This document shows, one piece after another, positions 46,001 to 57,361 of a stretch of 64,000 bases of DNA. The notes under the pieces are model-generated. The model had not been told where the DNA came from. It did no database searches and saw nothing but the letters and a program-made list of their open reading frames with translations. This stretch comes from Smittia aterrima (lineage: Eukaryota > Arthropoda > Insecta > Diptera > Chironomidae): assembly GCA_033063855.1 (NCBI GenBank), contig CP093831.1, positions 10,168,001 to 10,232,000 of the forward strand. Reading direction: 5' to 3'. Position numbers and translations under genes: made by a program. Every line of letters begins with the position of its first letter. Position 1 is the first letter of the stretch.

Positions 46001-48811
46001 CGCATTTTGAAACTTCGCAGTTTTACATAAAATATTAAATTTCTTTTTATTAACAAGCCTCGTTGCTTGCTCGTTAGAATCATGCAATAAAATTTGTTTA
46101 CACAAAACGAAAAAGCTTAGATGAAAACTTCAATTTCTCCACAGTTCGTGAAGTGAACTCGTTAAATCAAATCACGGGCGAGTTAAGTTAATTCAATTAA
46201 ATCCATAGCCCAAACATTTTTACTGATTAACAATTTTTACATTTCACTGTCAAGTCAATGATTGAAAAACATTTTCCCACACTCGCTTTTGGTTAAAATC
46301 GAATTAAGTTTAGAACTTTCTGACGAATCAAAGTCAATTGTTGCAACAAACATCAAACGCTTACCTAAAATATCTTCTAAATAAACACAACGTACTTCGA
46401 TTTGTCTCGGGCCGAGTGCAGTTCGTTTAGTGGACGGATCGTCGATGAATATCGTTGAACTCTCGAGTGGTGGCATCGCTAGGCGTGCCATTAGTTGCTG
46501 CGATAATCCTTCGATGTCTGCGAAAGAAAAGAAATCTTCATAAATTCAACGAGAAAATATTTTTCGTGTTTAACTTTTAAGTTGTCACAAACCAGAAGCC
46601 AACGAATAATTAATGGCTAAGGATCATGTTCTTCACTCAACCATAAACAAAACTACAACAAGAGACCTTCAAGAAGTTTAACTGCAAAAACTGAGAAGTT
46701 TCTCTAATCATAAAACTTGAGATTCAAGTCAACCACATCGTTTCAGTTTTCAGCTAATGATCAACATGTGCGTCTTCGCTTTAATTCGATTTGACAGCAA
46801 AATCAAGAAGAAATTGACCAAGTCAATCCATCAATTCGAGAAGAGAAAAGTTGTTTCCTTAATGGAAAGCCAGTGAGATAATTAATTGCGTGAACGTTGC
46901 TGCTGAAATTTTCTTCTTTGTTTCTCGTCAATTTTTAAAATCTTTTTTCATGAACTTCTCGAAGCTAAAATTAAACTCAAAATCATTTTGCATTTCGTTT
47001 GCTCTTTGCAATTTGATCTTTTCTGTTAGAAAACCTTTTTGCTCATCCATCAGATGTTCTGGTTTCCAAGCCAAATGTTTTCTTACTGAAATGTGCTTCG
47101 TGTTAAGAGCGAATCGACACGCAAATGTTCTCAGAAATCATCTTCACGTGTTTCGAATCGCGAGGAACTTTTGTTTCGTAAGCGACATTGACTTCGAGTC
47201 ACAAAATCTTTTCTTTCAATCAGTTTCCTGTCAGAAATGGTGAACATGGAACCAAACATTTGTCGCTTCGTATGACAAGAAGCACATTTGACTTCCTCTC
47301 CGAAATAAAAATTATGTAACGAACTTTTATTCAAAGGATGATCCAAGAATCTTTGTTTTGAACGGTGATGATCTCAAAACTTAAATTTATTTTCACTTTG
47401 ACGTCATCAAGTTCGAGTGACATTTAACAAATTGAAATTTGCTTCATTTGCTTGTCTTCTCGAATTTGTGGGACGATTCGTTTAATTTTAAAACTCTTCT
47501 TCCTTCTTTTCGAAGCGATCATTGAAAGTAGAACGTCAATTAACTCTCGTCTCTCCGGAAATAGAAAACTCAATGAAACAAGTTTCCGATAACGGATGAA
47601 GGAAGTTCCTCTAACTCTGATCATCGTTTCAATTTGTTTCTTCCACCCCAAAAACTAAATGAAGACATCGGAGAATGAATCTAATTGAATGTGTCACATT
47701 ATCACTTAATCAGTGAACACTGAACTTCTTAATTGAACAAGAGATCTCCCTAATACTTCAATTAACTCTCGGGTATGAACAATGATGAGAAATGTTTTCC
47801 TCGAAAATATTTTTGTTATTGAAATTTTGGGAAATTCACGAAAAGACTTAATAAATTAATTTAGCGAATAAATATTTGCGTTCTCTTGAAGGTTTTGATA
47901 AATCGCAGGCGATTAAACTCAGGAAACTCATGGAGAGAGTCGATTCATCCGTTTTCCTAAGAGTTTAAGATCATTCATTGGTCTGTGCGATATCAAAATC
48001 GAAACAACTTAAAGATTTGTTTCAGGCTTCTCTGACTGCTCAAATAAGATCTTGATAAGAATTTATCGACTTCTTCAGATGTTTCGTGTCGCAATCAATG
48101 ACTTAATGGCTTAACTAATTCTTTAACAAATCTGATTAGCTTTTAAACGAGTTTTGTTTAGAAAAGATCGCTGATATCAATCGAAATCAATTTTTATGCT
48201 AAACTCTTCTGATTGTGATTGATTTGTTTTTGGATGGGATTAGAAAGTTTTGTTAGAGACTCACCGTTGTCGAATTGCTTCTTGATCTTTCTCCACTGTC
48301 GAATGTAGTTAATCGAGATGAAAGCGGTTCCAAGGAAAAACATCAAACACGCAACGACCGCGAGAATCAACGAGACCATCTGCCAATCCCAAATCTCTTC
48401 TTCTTGTTCGCTGAGCGATGCAGTTTGAGCTGATGCGACTTCGACTGACGTTCGATGATTATGATGATGATGAAGCTTTGGCTCTGTTGCCATTGACTTG
48501 CTCCAATCAATTTCGATCGTGTTAAGTGGCTTGCAAACCGTGTCCATGTGTCGCTGACACGGCCGAATCACAATCTCGTGCTGATTACATTTTGTACATT
48601 GAACACATTCGTCGAGGTCTGAGTCCCAATACTCTCGTCGACTGCACGTTGACGAAGCTAAACTAAGTGGAATTAACGATGCTAATAATACTAAAAGTAA
48701 CGATGAGACGACCAAGTTCAATCTCCATCTTGAATCGTGTCGATTGCTGAATGATTTTGATTGATGTTGATTGAGGTAAGTGCGATCGTGGTCGATGTTC
48801 GTTGATGTCCA
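43045..48811 (-). CDS. wgn: Wengen-like TNF-receptor family protein, right copy (5' end unresolved)
   Basis: Exons in transcript order 48811-48265, 46517-46365 and 43118-43045; 257 residues from the first exon seen. Signal segment, six-Cys domain and transmembrane helix match the left copy nearly residue for residue; I see HEIVIRPC for HEFVIRPC and KKQFDN for KKEFDN. Exon 2 is identical in the translated part. The last exon is quite different: after the shared junction it reads ADKESMKEPKASIHKGNVYI and soon stops. The left copy has a longer tail containing GHQKNVYINDH. The common NVYINDH shows the exons are homologous but old. Both copies look intact, so the pair may encode receptors that differ in the intracellular end. 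The last intron (43119-46364) contains trypsins T2 and T3 on the opposite strand. Confidence 0.7.
43483..43488 (+). promoter_or_regulatory. TATA box of T2
   Basis: TATAAA about 98 bases before the T2 start codon, with TTATCA and GATATCA motifs about 40-50 bases upstream (43435-43450). Confidence 0.5.
43581..44408 (+). CDS. Trypsin-like serine protease T2
   Basis: Two exons, 43581-44208 and 44263-44408; 257 residues. Signal peptide (KAVILALIIPMIIATPM), activation site K-IVGG, TAAHC His, Asp in DFDFSLLKL, GDSGGP Ser with Asp six residues before it, and SWGYGC in the substrate pocket. It is therefore a trypsin-type enzyme with all key residues. The intron falls inside the codon for the Gly of QGDSGGP, right next to the catalytic Ser; T1 and T3 have no intron there. 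T2 is clearly more diverged from T1 and T3 than they are from each other, so it represents an older duplication. It lies on the strand opposite the right Wengen-like gene, within its last intron. Confidence 0.9.
44420..44800 (+). repeat. Tandem copy of the trypsin 3' flank
   Basis: Same order and orientation as 46020-46355: catgcaataaaatttgtttac, then gaagtgaactcgttaaa, then gaatcaaagtcaattg. The copied stretch ends close to where the exon 2 donor of the Wengen-like gene begins in the other copy. The right arm therefore carries a direct duplication of a unit made of one trypsin gene plus the neighbouring Wengen intron. Confidence 0.8.
44572..44577 (+). terminator. Poly(A) signal of T2
   Basis: AATAAA in the shared context catgcaataaaatttg, about 165 bases after the T2 stop. 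Confidence 0.5.
44833..44996 (+). promoter_or_regulatory. Cluster of GATA-type motifs upstream of T3
   Basis: Tandem GATAAGATAAG at 44833-44843, CTGATAA near 44893 and CTTATCAG near 44992. This is the same set, in mirror orientation, as in front of T1. Confidence 0.5.
45046..45051 (+). promoter_or_regulatory. TATA box of T3
   Basis: TATAAA 87 bases before the T3 start codon, in a context identical to that of T1. Confidence 0.7.
45133..45984 (+). CDS. Trypsin-like serine protease T3
   Basis: A single exon of 283 residues with signal peptide, activation site R41-IVGG, His82 in TAAHC, Asp in DYDFS, Ser in GDSGGP and the trypsin-type Asp six residues earlier. The N-terminal 40 residues are nearly the same as in T1. 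Differences from T1 are spread through the mature enzyme, for example in the loops after TAAHC and the segment around SWGYGCARPNF. There is a short extra tail (VEVQPMIS). It lies inside the last intron of the right Wengen-like gene on the opposite strand. It is probably a secreted gut protease. The mature domain differs far more between T1 and T3 than the adjacent non-coding DNA differs between the arms. Confidence 0.92.
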   Translation: MVKLIASIFFVAFVPFIISSPLTDRSYQRNPFMIPFANSGRIVGGVPVEIEDFNFQAALLLGSSPFCGAVIISKSYCLTAAHCTDRLAPENFRLRVGSNEFRDGGFLHQVAVIRQHPSYNSRSLDYDFSILKISDSFDFSTPQIGKVELPEFNNEVKAGTYCTVSGWGNTQNAAESREILRAVDVPKVHIDECREAYADFSIEVTDRMMCAGYEEGGRDACQGDSGGPIIITETRELIGVVSWGYGCARPNFPGVYARVATVMPWIQFIIRDDNEVEVQPMIS

Positions 48812-50775
48812 CTGAAAGTTAACAAGAGAAATCAATTAAATTATTGTTAACACGTTGTTTAAATTCTTTAATTTGCGATTGACACGCGTCAGCTAAACCG
48901 CAAGGAACGTGAAAACTCAATTTGACAACAGGAAGTTTTAATTGCTTCGAATAAATTAAAAAATATTTTTATGGTCAAAGAGTTCATTGAAAATTCTGGA
49001 GGCGCTCGATAACTCCGTTGAAGAAATATTTTTGGGGAAAGAGGAAACTGAAACCTTCGGAGTCGCTAAAGGATGTGCCAGTTAATTTAAACGGAATCGA
49101 TCGTGATTGAACTTTTGGCAATGAGACTTTTCGGCTCTTCCTGCTTTGCTTACATGAAAATTAATTTTTACGATTTGTTGCGAAGCCAATTGTTCGCCGC
49201 TCCATTTTCTTTTTAATGTGTTTTCCTTTTCCACGCGTCAGAAATTGTAAACACAACGAGAAAAGATCTTTTCTGCAATATTCACATGAAACTTTGTTTC
49301 CAATGAAAAAATATTTTCGCGGATCATAAAAATTTCTTTGAATCAACGACAAACATTTGAGTTCAAAGGGTAAGCGTAAAAATCTTGTTGAACGTTTTAT
49401 TTTGTCGTTACAATTTGTTTGATAACGCAATCAATTCGGGAACAACATCGCAACTAATTTACTCAAGTTAGTCGTCGATAAATCATCGAGCGCCGAAAAA
49501 AGTTTTTTTGGTGACGTCTCAATAATCAGAAGTCGTGGACTCGCGATTTTGTTTTTTATTTTCATCGACTTTTGAGCGCGAGATCAGCGATTACATTTGA
49601 AAATGTTCGTGAAGGCGACGAGAGTTTGGTGATTTGTCATGAATAATAATTTTTGGAAGAAGAAATCTTTTGCTTATCGCAGCTCAAAGATCGAAACTCG
49701 AGAGGATTTCCTTTCATGCTGTTTATCATTACGCGATCAGATTTTCTTGAGTTCGTGTGGAGAGTTTCACGATTTGTTCTGTTTGGCTTTCAAAAACATT
49801 TTGCAGACGAAGGAAAGATTTTCTTAAATAAACAAAATGTTTCGAGTTTTCACTTCAGCCAGCTCATCATCGGCTTGAATCAAAGAAATTTATTGAAAGG
49901 ATTTCGATTGTCTCTGGAAACTCACATTTCTCGAACAGTTTTCACAATAATCCATTTTTGTGTTTTCTTCTGTTTGCGGCGGCTTCTGCTTTTAAAGTTT
50001 AATTGTTGTCGATGATTTTCATGTTTTAATGAACTTTCAGCGTTTGCATTATGCACTGGCCATAAACAGAACTCTTAGCACTTGCATAAACAATTATTTT
50101 CTTTTTATTAATTCTTAGAGCTTGTCAATTGACTTTCCATTCACGTCACGTTTCCAATCGGAAGTTCGATGGAGCAACAGAAACTTTTTATGGCTTGAAT
50201 AACATTAGATTTTCCTTCGATTTAATAATTTCCTTCGATTCAAGTTTGAATGATTTTTGGCAGCGAGCGAATGCGAATTTGAAAGCGAGTAGCGGATGTC
50301 AAAACTGTTTTTCCTCGAAACGGAATAAGCTTCGTTCGAAAAGATTTTCACGATATTTTATTTATTTGAAGAACTTTGTCACTTTTTCTTTTCTTGAGAC
50401 TTTTATGCGAACGATAATCGGAGATGATTCGAGGCATCAAGTGTTTGCTTTTGATTTATTTATTTTTCTCTCCTCAAGCTGATCTTTTATCACTGACAAC
50501 AAAATCGGTGACACGTCTGATCACTTCGGGATTCTTATTTCAACTGAAAATATTCTCAAGACGACACGAAGCGATCAAGGCAAAAGAGAAAATGAGAGAA
50601 TTGTGAATTGCGTTCGAGTCACGCTCAACATAAACGAACGAATATGTGAAAACCCGAAGAGAAATCTTATGAACGAGACTCCAAGAAGAATTTTCTTTCA
50701 GTGTAGCGTCGTTGAGATAATCAGACGATTCAATGATGAATTGACTTACGGAAAGAAACAGCAGAAACTAAATTT
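46046..50775 (-). repeat. Near-identical core of the right arm
   Basis: Partner of 33903-38637. The inner edge lies about 60 bases beyond the T3 stop codon. The outer edge lies at the attgagtaat box near 50780, beyond which the two arms differ at roughly one base in three. Confidence 0.85.
46086..46091 (+). terminator. Poly(A) signal of T3
   Basis: AATAAA in the shared context catgcaataaaatttg, about 100 bases after the stop. Confidence 0.55.
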
Positions 50776-51120
50776 CTCTAATTGAGTAATAACATCGAAA
50801 ATGATGAAGTTGCAAAATGAACTTCGCTTTGTTCTAGATCTTCATAATTTAGTTGACATTTAATTTTAAAGTTCACCAGTCTCATTGGCACCACCTCGAA
50901 AATTTCAGCGCCAAAATATTTATTTCTGACGCTTATGTTATTTATGTCTGAAGACGATTTCATTTTGAGCTATCATGAGCCTTGATTTCTCGACATATGT
51001 CGACTAAGCATACATTGTTGTTGTTGATAGTGCCAGACAGTGCTCAAGGCTTTCGTGAATAACAACATGTGTTCAGAGAAAAGAAGGAACGAACGAAGAG
51101 AAAAACATTGACAACGGTCA

Positions 51121-52038
51121 GTCAATGTTCTTAAATCATTTGAGTAATAAAATTGTGGAAAATTTTCCACGTCGCCAGTGAAAGAGATTCACGCCAAAAT
51201 GCAACGCACTTTGAATCTGTCAGAGACTGGTTTCTTCGACACACAAATAATCAAATTAAAAAGGATTATTTTGTATTTTTGAATCGCAAGTTGTAGTCGT
51301 TATAAGAAATCTTTCATTTAAAAAAACAATTGAATGTAATTGTTTATTTGAATTGCTGTTTATATACCATTTAAGAAAATTTGGTTCATGTGGCACGTCT
51401 GCTACATGTGGTGGATATTCGAGTGGCGAACACATGCTGGGCTCTCTGCTAAACGGTCGACAATTGTCTCGAGAGAGAAATCGCCTATTGACGAAAGACG
51501 AGAACGATTTAAAAATTATTTTGAGGGTCATTAGTTTTATTGATTAAAATGATTTGATAAAATCTTGCATGACATTTGAAATAAATTAAGTTTTCACAGA
51601 TTTCGTCGTAAATTTCAATGACAGTTACACAAATATGACGAATTTCTTTGCGATTGCATAAAAGGTGCAGTTAGTGGATTCATTGCTTAACGGAATGGGG
51701 ATGAAACGACTTGTTCTTTCGTAGCAACAGGAAACGAACAAACTGAAGATCTGTGAGTTGTAAAATGTCTTTTTGTATAAAATTTAAGTAACAACCTCAG
51801 TGCAACAACTGATTTCCGTTTTCTAAGCGAATCTTCTCATTGCAGTAACGTTTAAAGCTTAAAATTATTGATTTTTTGAAGGCCGCAGTTTGATCAACAG
51901 AAAGATTTATTTTAAAGGCACCATTGTAGATAGGAAGGCGGCTGTGATTCACCAGAAAGCTGTGAGAGTCGTTATATTCATCCACTGCTGAAGAAAAGAG
52001 ATTTTGTTAGATTTAAAATGATTTGTCATAGACATTCC
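51121..52038. other. Mostly unexplained DNA between the palindrome and Rip11
   Basis: Apart from a possible exon at 51797-51985 (listed separately), nothing is recognised. Short frames on both strands at 51256-51547 have no family resemblance that I can name. Confidence 0.4.
51797..51985 (-). CDS. Possible unrecognised exon or small ORF
   Basis: A 62-residue frame (MDEYNDSHSFLVNHSRL, then AAFKKSIILSFKRYC) with a varied, protein-like composition. It is preceded by a good pyrimidine-rich acceptor (tctcttttcttcag) and would join an upstream exon in phase 1. The Rip11 terminal exon ends in a CAAAG-GTGAGG sequence that could act as a donor, but splicing it here would be out of frame. I do not recognise the sequence. 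It could be the last exon of another gene or chance. Confidence 0.22.
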   Translation of the reverse strand: MDEYNDSHSFLVNHSRLPIYNGAFKINLSVDQTAAFKKSIILSFKRYCNEKIRLENGNQLLH

Positions 52039-55000
52039 TCACCTTTGCTTAAGATGACGCTGTTGAAAAGGATTCTGAAGAATTCTTGGATGAGTTTCCA
52101 TGACACGGAGTAGCAACAAGTCAAGATAATCTTCCAATTCCTTATTCTTCTGACGTTGCTGAACCAAGTCATTCTCCAAATTGTGTGCAATTTTCATTAT
52201 TTCCTGAATAAGAAAATAAAAATTAAGAAAATTTATTTTAATTAACAAATCTTCATCACTCACTTCTTTCGACTTTCCATCGTATTTTGCCAAGATTTCC
52301 TTTGAAACTTCAACTTTCTTTTCGACGAAAGGCTGATTATTAAACATGTTATCGCCTCCGATTATGATTCTCTCGCCACCATTACCGGCCATGGTTTTGT
52401 TGTATTGATTTCTTATCTGCTCGTCTTGTTTAGCCGGCGAATCTTTTAAATCTTTCTTGAATTTGTTCCACTTTTTGGAGAAAATGTTATCGGACTTTTC
52501 TTTTTCAGGCTTTTCCTGTTTCTCTTTCTTCAAGGAGATTGGCGAAATGTTTGGCTGATCGTCGTCCGCATCAAGATCTGTGAATGGTTCAACTGCCGTG
52601 TGAGAACGTGGAAGTGGTCGTGGCTTCTCATCAAATGGATTGTATTCTTGTTTCTTTACTGTGACTGGAGTTGCTGGAGCTGTTGGACTACTTGACAGTG
52701 AAATTCGATCAAACGACTTTTCTTCAATTGTCGGCTCCAATTCCCTTTCCTTGGCGCTATCTTCAGTGTTGAGGGGAACTCGAGAATTCTCCCACGATCT
52801 CCTCTTAAGCGAGTCTGTGCTGCCTTGCACAAGATCTTTCTTTCCATACAACTTTGCTTCCCACTCATTATATTCCTTCAAATCCTTCGTTGGCGTATCA
52901 TTCATGTTTCGTGGCGGCTTCATTGGCGGCAACGTAGCTGATGATCTGGATAGATTTGAATCTTCGTTTCCTGTTATAACCAAGTTGTTTGTCTTCGGGC
53001 GAACGTTTAACGAACTTCCCGAACTCTTGTGAGATAAATTGTCGAAAACAAATTCATCTTCATCTTCACTAATGACGCCAGGATCTGCATTTCCAAAATT
53101 GCCCATGTTGCGGCTGTTTTTGATGCTCATGTTTGGAGTCCCGATGCTTGAGAAGCTTCCCGAATAAGAGTCAGCGTCTTCGTTCTTGTCTTTCTTTTTC
53201 TTGCCAGTAACGTGCATTTTAGATCCAAGCGACTTCGCAAATTTTTTTAAAGTTTTTCTCTTCTCAAGTGTTCCTAATGACAACAAACTTCCGCCGACTC
53301 CGCCAGAGACATTGTTCGACGATTTATTTTTGTCTTTTTTGCTTAAGTCACTCAAGGAACCAGCTTTAACTGTAAACGACGTTCGCACTTCTAACTCTCC
53401 TCTGTCTTTGTCTTTCTTGTCGTGGCCGGGTTTGCTCTGCAGCTTATACCATCGCGATCTGGGACGTTCGAATTGATCGAACCCGTTCAGTGGAAGCGTC
53501 ACTTGCCCGAGAAACTCATCAATTCCGAAGTTGTTGTGATGCAAACATGTCAACACCAGCTCGGCTCGGTTTCCTTGCGTTGGAATAGAGCTAAAAATTA
53601 AATGATTTTGTAATGTGATGGCTTAAAAAAGAATTAAAAATCAATCACTTACAGCTCGCACTCTTCATGCCACTCAACGTTCGAGGGAGCGCTATCTTTG
53701 ATCGACGTCTGGTATTTCTCTTTACCCAGAGCAATTGTCGTGAAGCAATTGTTGCTGCCATTTTTGCCTTTGAGAAGCAAACCTTTGGCGCGTTGAACTA
53801 AAAAGAAATCACAAATGAATTTCGTGCCGCATTGCAAAAAACTTGATGCACCGGAAAATTAAATGTTTTGAGTTTCAAATTTCGACATCAACGAACCGCT
53901 TTTGCAATTTAATTGCGCTACGGTCTTGTGAAAATTGTGAAGAGTTTTCAGTCAGCTGTAAGCACTTATGGAATGTGTTCGGGAGCTCAATTGATCAGCC
54001 GTAAAAATAACCAATGAACTTGATCGTTCGTAACGGAAGTTTGAGATTAACTCGCTTCGCTTTGTAGTCTAACATTTGTCCTCAATGTAATGCAAACTCT
54101 CATATTAAGAGTGGCGTGATCACATATGATTAATGCAGCCGCTTCCGTTGTGAGGAGATTAGATCTTAGCAAACATTTTACGGCAGCTTCTTTAATCGTA
54201 AGAAATGCAGCGAGGCTTAAAGAAAGAATAAAGCCATCAATGTTTCAACACCTTCACTTTAAATCGAGTTGCAGAGAAAATCTCACGCCTTGCGTGCCAC
54301 GAATTCTTTTCTATATGCGTTATGCTTCGCATCGTTTGTGTAGAGCTTTAAAATCGTGGTTCATTCAATTCTCATGGTTCACACAACCTTGAATTTTATT
54401 ATTTATGTAAAATCGACATGAACTTCCTGACTTTTTAAAAAGTTTCCTTATCGAAGAATGGGAGACCACAGCACTCAAAAAATTGTTTGTTTATTTTTAG
54501 CTAATTCATTATGATAACAATGACATTACGAATCATCTGTGACATCACACCACCGACGAATTGAATCATCGGTAAGTCTTTCAGTTTCTTTCTTTTACAT
54601 CATTCTGATTTACAGTTGTAGGAGAAAAAAAAGTGTGCCGATGATTGGATTATTATGAAGTTTGCGACGTTGAAGGTGTGCGATGGAATGCGCCTTAAAT
54701 GATCGACTCTTTTAAGATTAAATGACTTGTGAAAACACGAAAATGTTTATTCTACAAAACGCCGAGGTGGCAGAGGTTTCTTGATGAAATGTCAACAGAA
54801 TATGAACTTGAAGAGCAGTGAGCGAGTTATTAATAAATTAAACATCTTTGTGAATCATTAGCCAACCGCGAATGCTCGCATTTTGATTCGCCTGAGAAAT
54901 AACTTTCGATTGAATTCCTCTTGCGGTCTTTGTTTGCTTTCAAGCGAATCTCATGTCTTTTGGAGCGGAGATTTCCCAAAGATATCTCGAGTTAGTTGGA

Positions 55001-55459
55001 ACTTAACACTTTGGTCACTTTCAATAATCGAGTTAGCTAAATTAACTGTTTTCACCTTTTAATCTGGTTTTCTTATAGATTTTCTCATTTCAATTAGAGG
55101 AGTTTTTTCTTTCGCTCATCGACAAACGTCTTCAACTTTCTTACTGAGCGTTCCCGTTACGACTTGCTTCAAGAAACAGTTTTAATCTTTATTGGGTATT
55201 GTATGTCTTTTCGCTATGCACAGAGTTTGATCAATCAAAAGCTTTGAACTCTATTGAGATTGCAAAGGAAATTTCCCTAAAGTTGATCAGTATTGTTATG
55301 ACCTGATGGCTCCTTTGCTCATTCTCGACTTATTTTCAGTCTTTGTTATCGTTTTCTTCACTCACACTCATCGATTAATCATCGTAATTGGAAACTCCAA
55401 CAAATTAATTATTTTTCACATTTCTCACCTGTAACTTGAATATGCGTGGGAGTGTACAT
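52039..55459 (-). CDS. Rip11: Rip11, class I Rab11 family-interacting protein
   Basis: Four exons in transcript order: 55459-55429, 53797-53653, 53590-52264 and 52203-52039; 555 residues. The first exon codes only MYTPTHIQVT plus one base, yet completes the C2 domain exactly (VQRAKGLLLKGKNG, FTTIALGKEKYQTS, SRWYKLQSKPG). A long charged, Ser-rich middle contains an NPF motif (EYNPFDEKP), which usually binds EH domains. The C-terminus is the Rab11-binding coiled coil (KIAHNLENDLVQQRQKNKEL, then EDYLDLLLLRVME). The family links Rab11 recycling endosomes to motor proteins and apical trafficking. The 60-base gap at 52204-52263 has GT-AG ends but no stop in frame. It was treated as an intron because removing it restores the expected KSKE-EIMK spacing. 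Confidence 0.9.
53798..55428 (-). other. First intron of Rip11
   Basis: A 1.6 kb intron between a 31-base coding exon and the C2 exon. No other gene is recognised inside it; a short plus-strand frame at 54126-54392 has no support. Confidence 0.7.
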
Positions 55460-56039
55460 TAAGACATTTAAGCTATCAACCGATTAACAATAAATTTATT
55501 ATTTAAAAATGCTTCTAAACTAATAAAATTCAATTTTTTGTGGTAGCAAATATTTCGATCGTGACGGAATTATTTTTTTTAGCAGCAGCGGCGTAGAAAA
55601 TTACGTTGAAATCGGGGATAGCAGCTCAGCACAACTCGAAAAAATTCGTTGAATTTTCTTTCCATTTTTATTTAACATAATTCATGTAAACCGAGAAGTA
55701 GTAAAAGAATATTCATGAAGCAAGAAGAGGGAAAAACTAGTCAAGCACAAACTTCTTCCCGAGAATTTTCCGCACTTTTCCACAGTTTCATTAAATGAAT
55801 GTAAAAAAAGTTTTTAAGTTTGAAGAAGAAAAGTATAATGTTATGCGGCGAAAAATCCTTCAGGATTAATATTATAATCTCCACCCTACGACTGTCAATT
55901 ACTCTTGCTCGTATTAATTACATGCGTGAAATTTCCAAGAGTTTTTTGAATGGATTTTCTTGGTGTTAGCGCCAATATCTTTTTAAAGAAGTTTTTTTTT
56001 GTGTTCAGGGGCTTGCTGAATTGGTTGAAGGGTTGTAGA
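55460..56039. other. Spacer between Rip11 and RAD23
   Basis: 580 bases holding the Rip11 5' leader and the RAD23 3' untranslated region. Nothing else is recognised. No clear TATA box precedes Rip11. Confidence 0.55.
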
Positions 56040-57361
56040 TTAGTCCGTGTAGGAGAGAAGATAGTTGGCAGCGAGGTTCTCGTTCTTCTCGCAGGCAATA
56101 TAAGCTTGGACAACAAGTTCATCAGGGAATCCGAGGGCTTTTAACTAAAAAATAGTTTTATGTTAGAAAAAGCAATTAAATAATAACTAAAAGAGGAACT
56201 TACTCTTTCAATAGCTTCACGATCTTGTTGAGAGAATTCCGGCACTGATCCAACATCCAATAAGCCACCAAAACCTCCTCTATCTTCATCACCACCGACA
56301 GGCGCTTGTCGCCCATCCTCTGACTCATTCAGCATGTTGACAAAAGCTTCTTGATTTTCAGAAATTAACTGCAAGAGGGCTGGATTTGTGTGACCGATTT
56401 GTTGCAAAACTGCGTTCAACATCTCAGGATTCTGTTGGATGACGCTACGCATTTGGTTAAACTGGGCTTGTCCACGCAAGAATTCGAGAGGACTCAAGTC
56501 ATCTCCTCCACTCTCTCCAGCTGCTGCTGCTGGAGCTGGGTTTGCAATTCTCGATTCTCCTCCACTCTGTTCATTGCCTCCAACTGGTGCTGGACGATCT
56601 TGAAGAGCCTGTTCTGGAATTCCTGTGATAAGGTATTCAACAGCGCGATCTGGATTGTTGAAGCTAGCATTAAGAGCACGAACTACTGCTTCGCGATCAT
56701 ATCCCATTTCCATTATGTTCTGGACCATTGAGTTGTATCCTTCACCCATCACCAAGTTAGACTCTGCTTGTGCAACTTGAGGCGATGCAGACGGAGCTGC
56801 GGCTGATGGCGTATCAACTTTAACCGGCGTTGAGGTAGTTGAAGCTGCTTTTTGTGAACTCTCCTCCTTTGCTTCAGTCGTTGTGGCTTTAGCCTCCTCC
56901 TTTGCGGGAGTTGTTGCTGCTGAAGATGAAGGAGCTGCAGCTTTTTTCACCATCACAACAATGAATTTCTTTTCATCAACATTGTAAGACGACACAATTT
57001 TTTCGTCTTCGAGTATACATCCTTAAAAAGAAGAACAAAGAAAATTCATTTTAATCACGAAAATCTACCGCTGATTGAGAAAAACAATAATAACAACAAT
57101 AACTTGCGTCGCCGAAATTATTACTCACCAGCATAGATTAGCTTTTGTGATGCTGCTGGATATTCTTTTCCCATTTCTGATTCGATCTTTTCCTTAAGCT
57201 TTTGAACCTGATGTGAGAAAAGCGCGGACGAATATCCGCGAAAACAAGAGTTCATTAACCTAGAAAGCTTTAAATTAAATGAATTGCACAATTACCGTTT
57301 GCGATTCATCGAATTCGATCTTCACTGTTTGCTGCTGAAGGTTCTTAATAGTAATGTACAT
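56040..57361 (-). CDS. Rad23: RAD23, UV excision repair / proteasome shuttle protein
   Basis: Four exons in transcript order: 57361-57296, 57207-57129, 57021-56204 and 56144-56040; 355 residues. The N-terminal ubiquitin-like domain (MYITIKNLQQQTVKIEFDES onward, about residues 1-75) docks to the proteasome. A low-complexity Ala/Thr/Ser linker follows. UBA1 (MVQNIMEMGYDREAVVRAL), the XPC-binding domain (FNQMRSVIQQNPEMLNAVLQ) and a C-terminal UBA2 (LKALGFPDELVVQAYIACEK) are in the standard order. The protein carries ubiquitinated clients to the proteasome and stabilises XPC in nucleotide excision repair. Length and layout are normal for the family. It lies on the same strand as Rip11 and the Shifted-like gene. 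Confidence 0.96.

Larger units (their letters stand above)
44795..51120 (-). repeat. Right arm of a large inverted duplication
   Basis: Reverse-complement partner of 33570-39865. From the centre outward it holds the T3 promoter and gene, Wengen-like exon 2, the long intron, exon 1 and the upstream region. Identity is moderate up to about 46046, near-perfect to about 50775, and patchy to about 51120. Confidence 0.92.

Noticed and set aside
51353..51547. 64-residue plus-strand frame with two Cys near the right edge of the palindrome
   Set aside because: Overlaps another open frame on the opposite strand. Neither has a family resemblance or a convincing start, so no coding call is made.
54126..54392. 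88-residue plus-strand frame in the Rip11 first intron
   Set aside because: No recognisable domain or splice support; length is within chance expectation for this DNA.
55895..56122. Minus-strand frame overlapping the last RAD23 exon (SPTRTNLQPFNQ...)
   Set aside because: A different frame of the exon encoding UBA2. The frame in phase with the RAD23 splice sites gives a normal UBA2 and stop.
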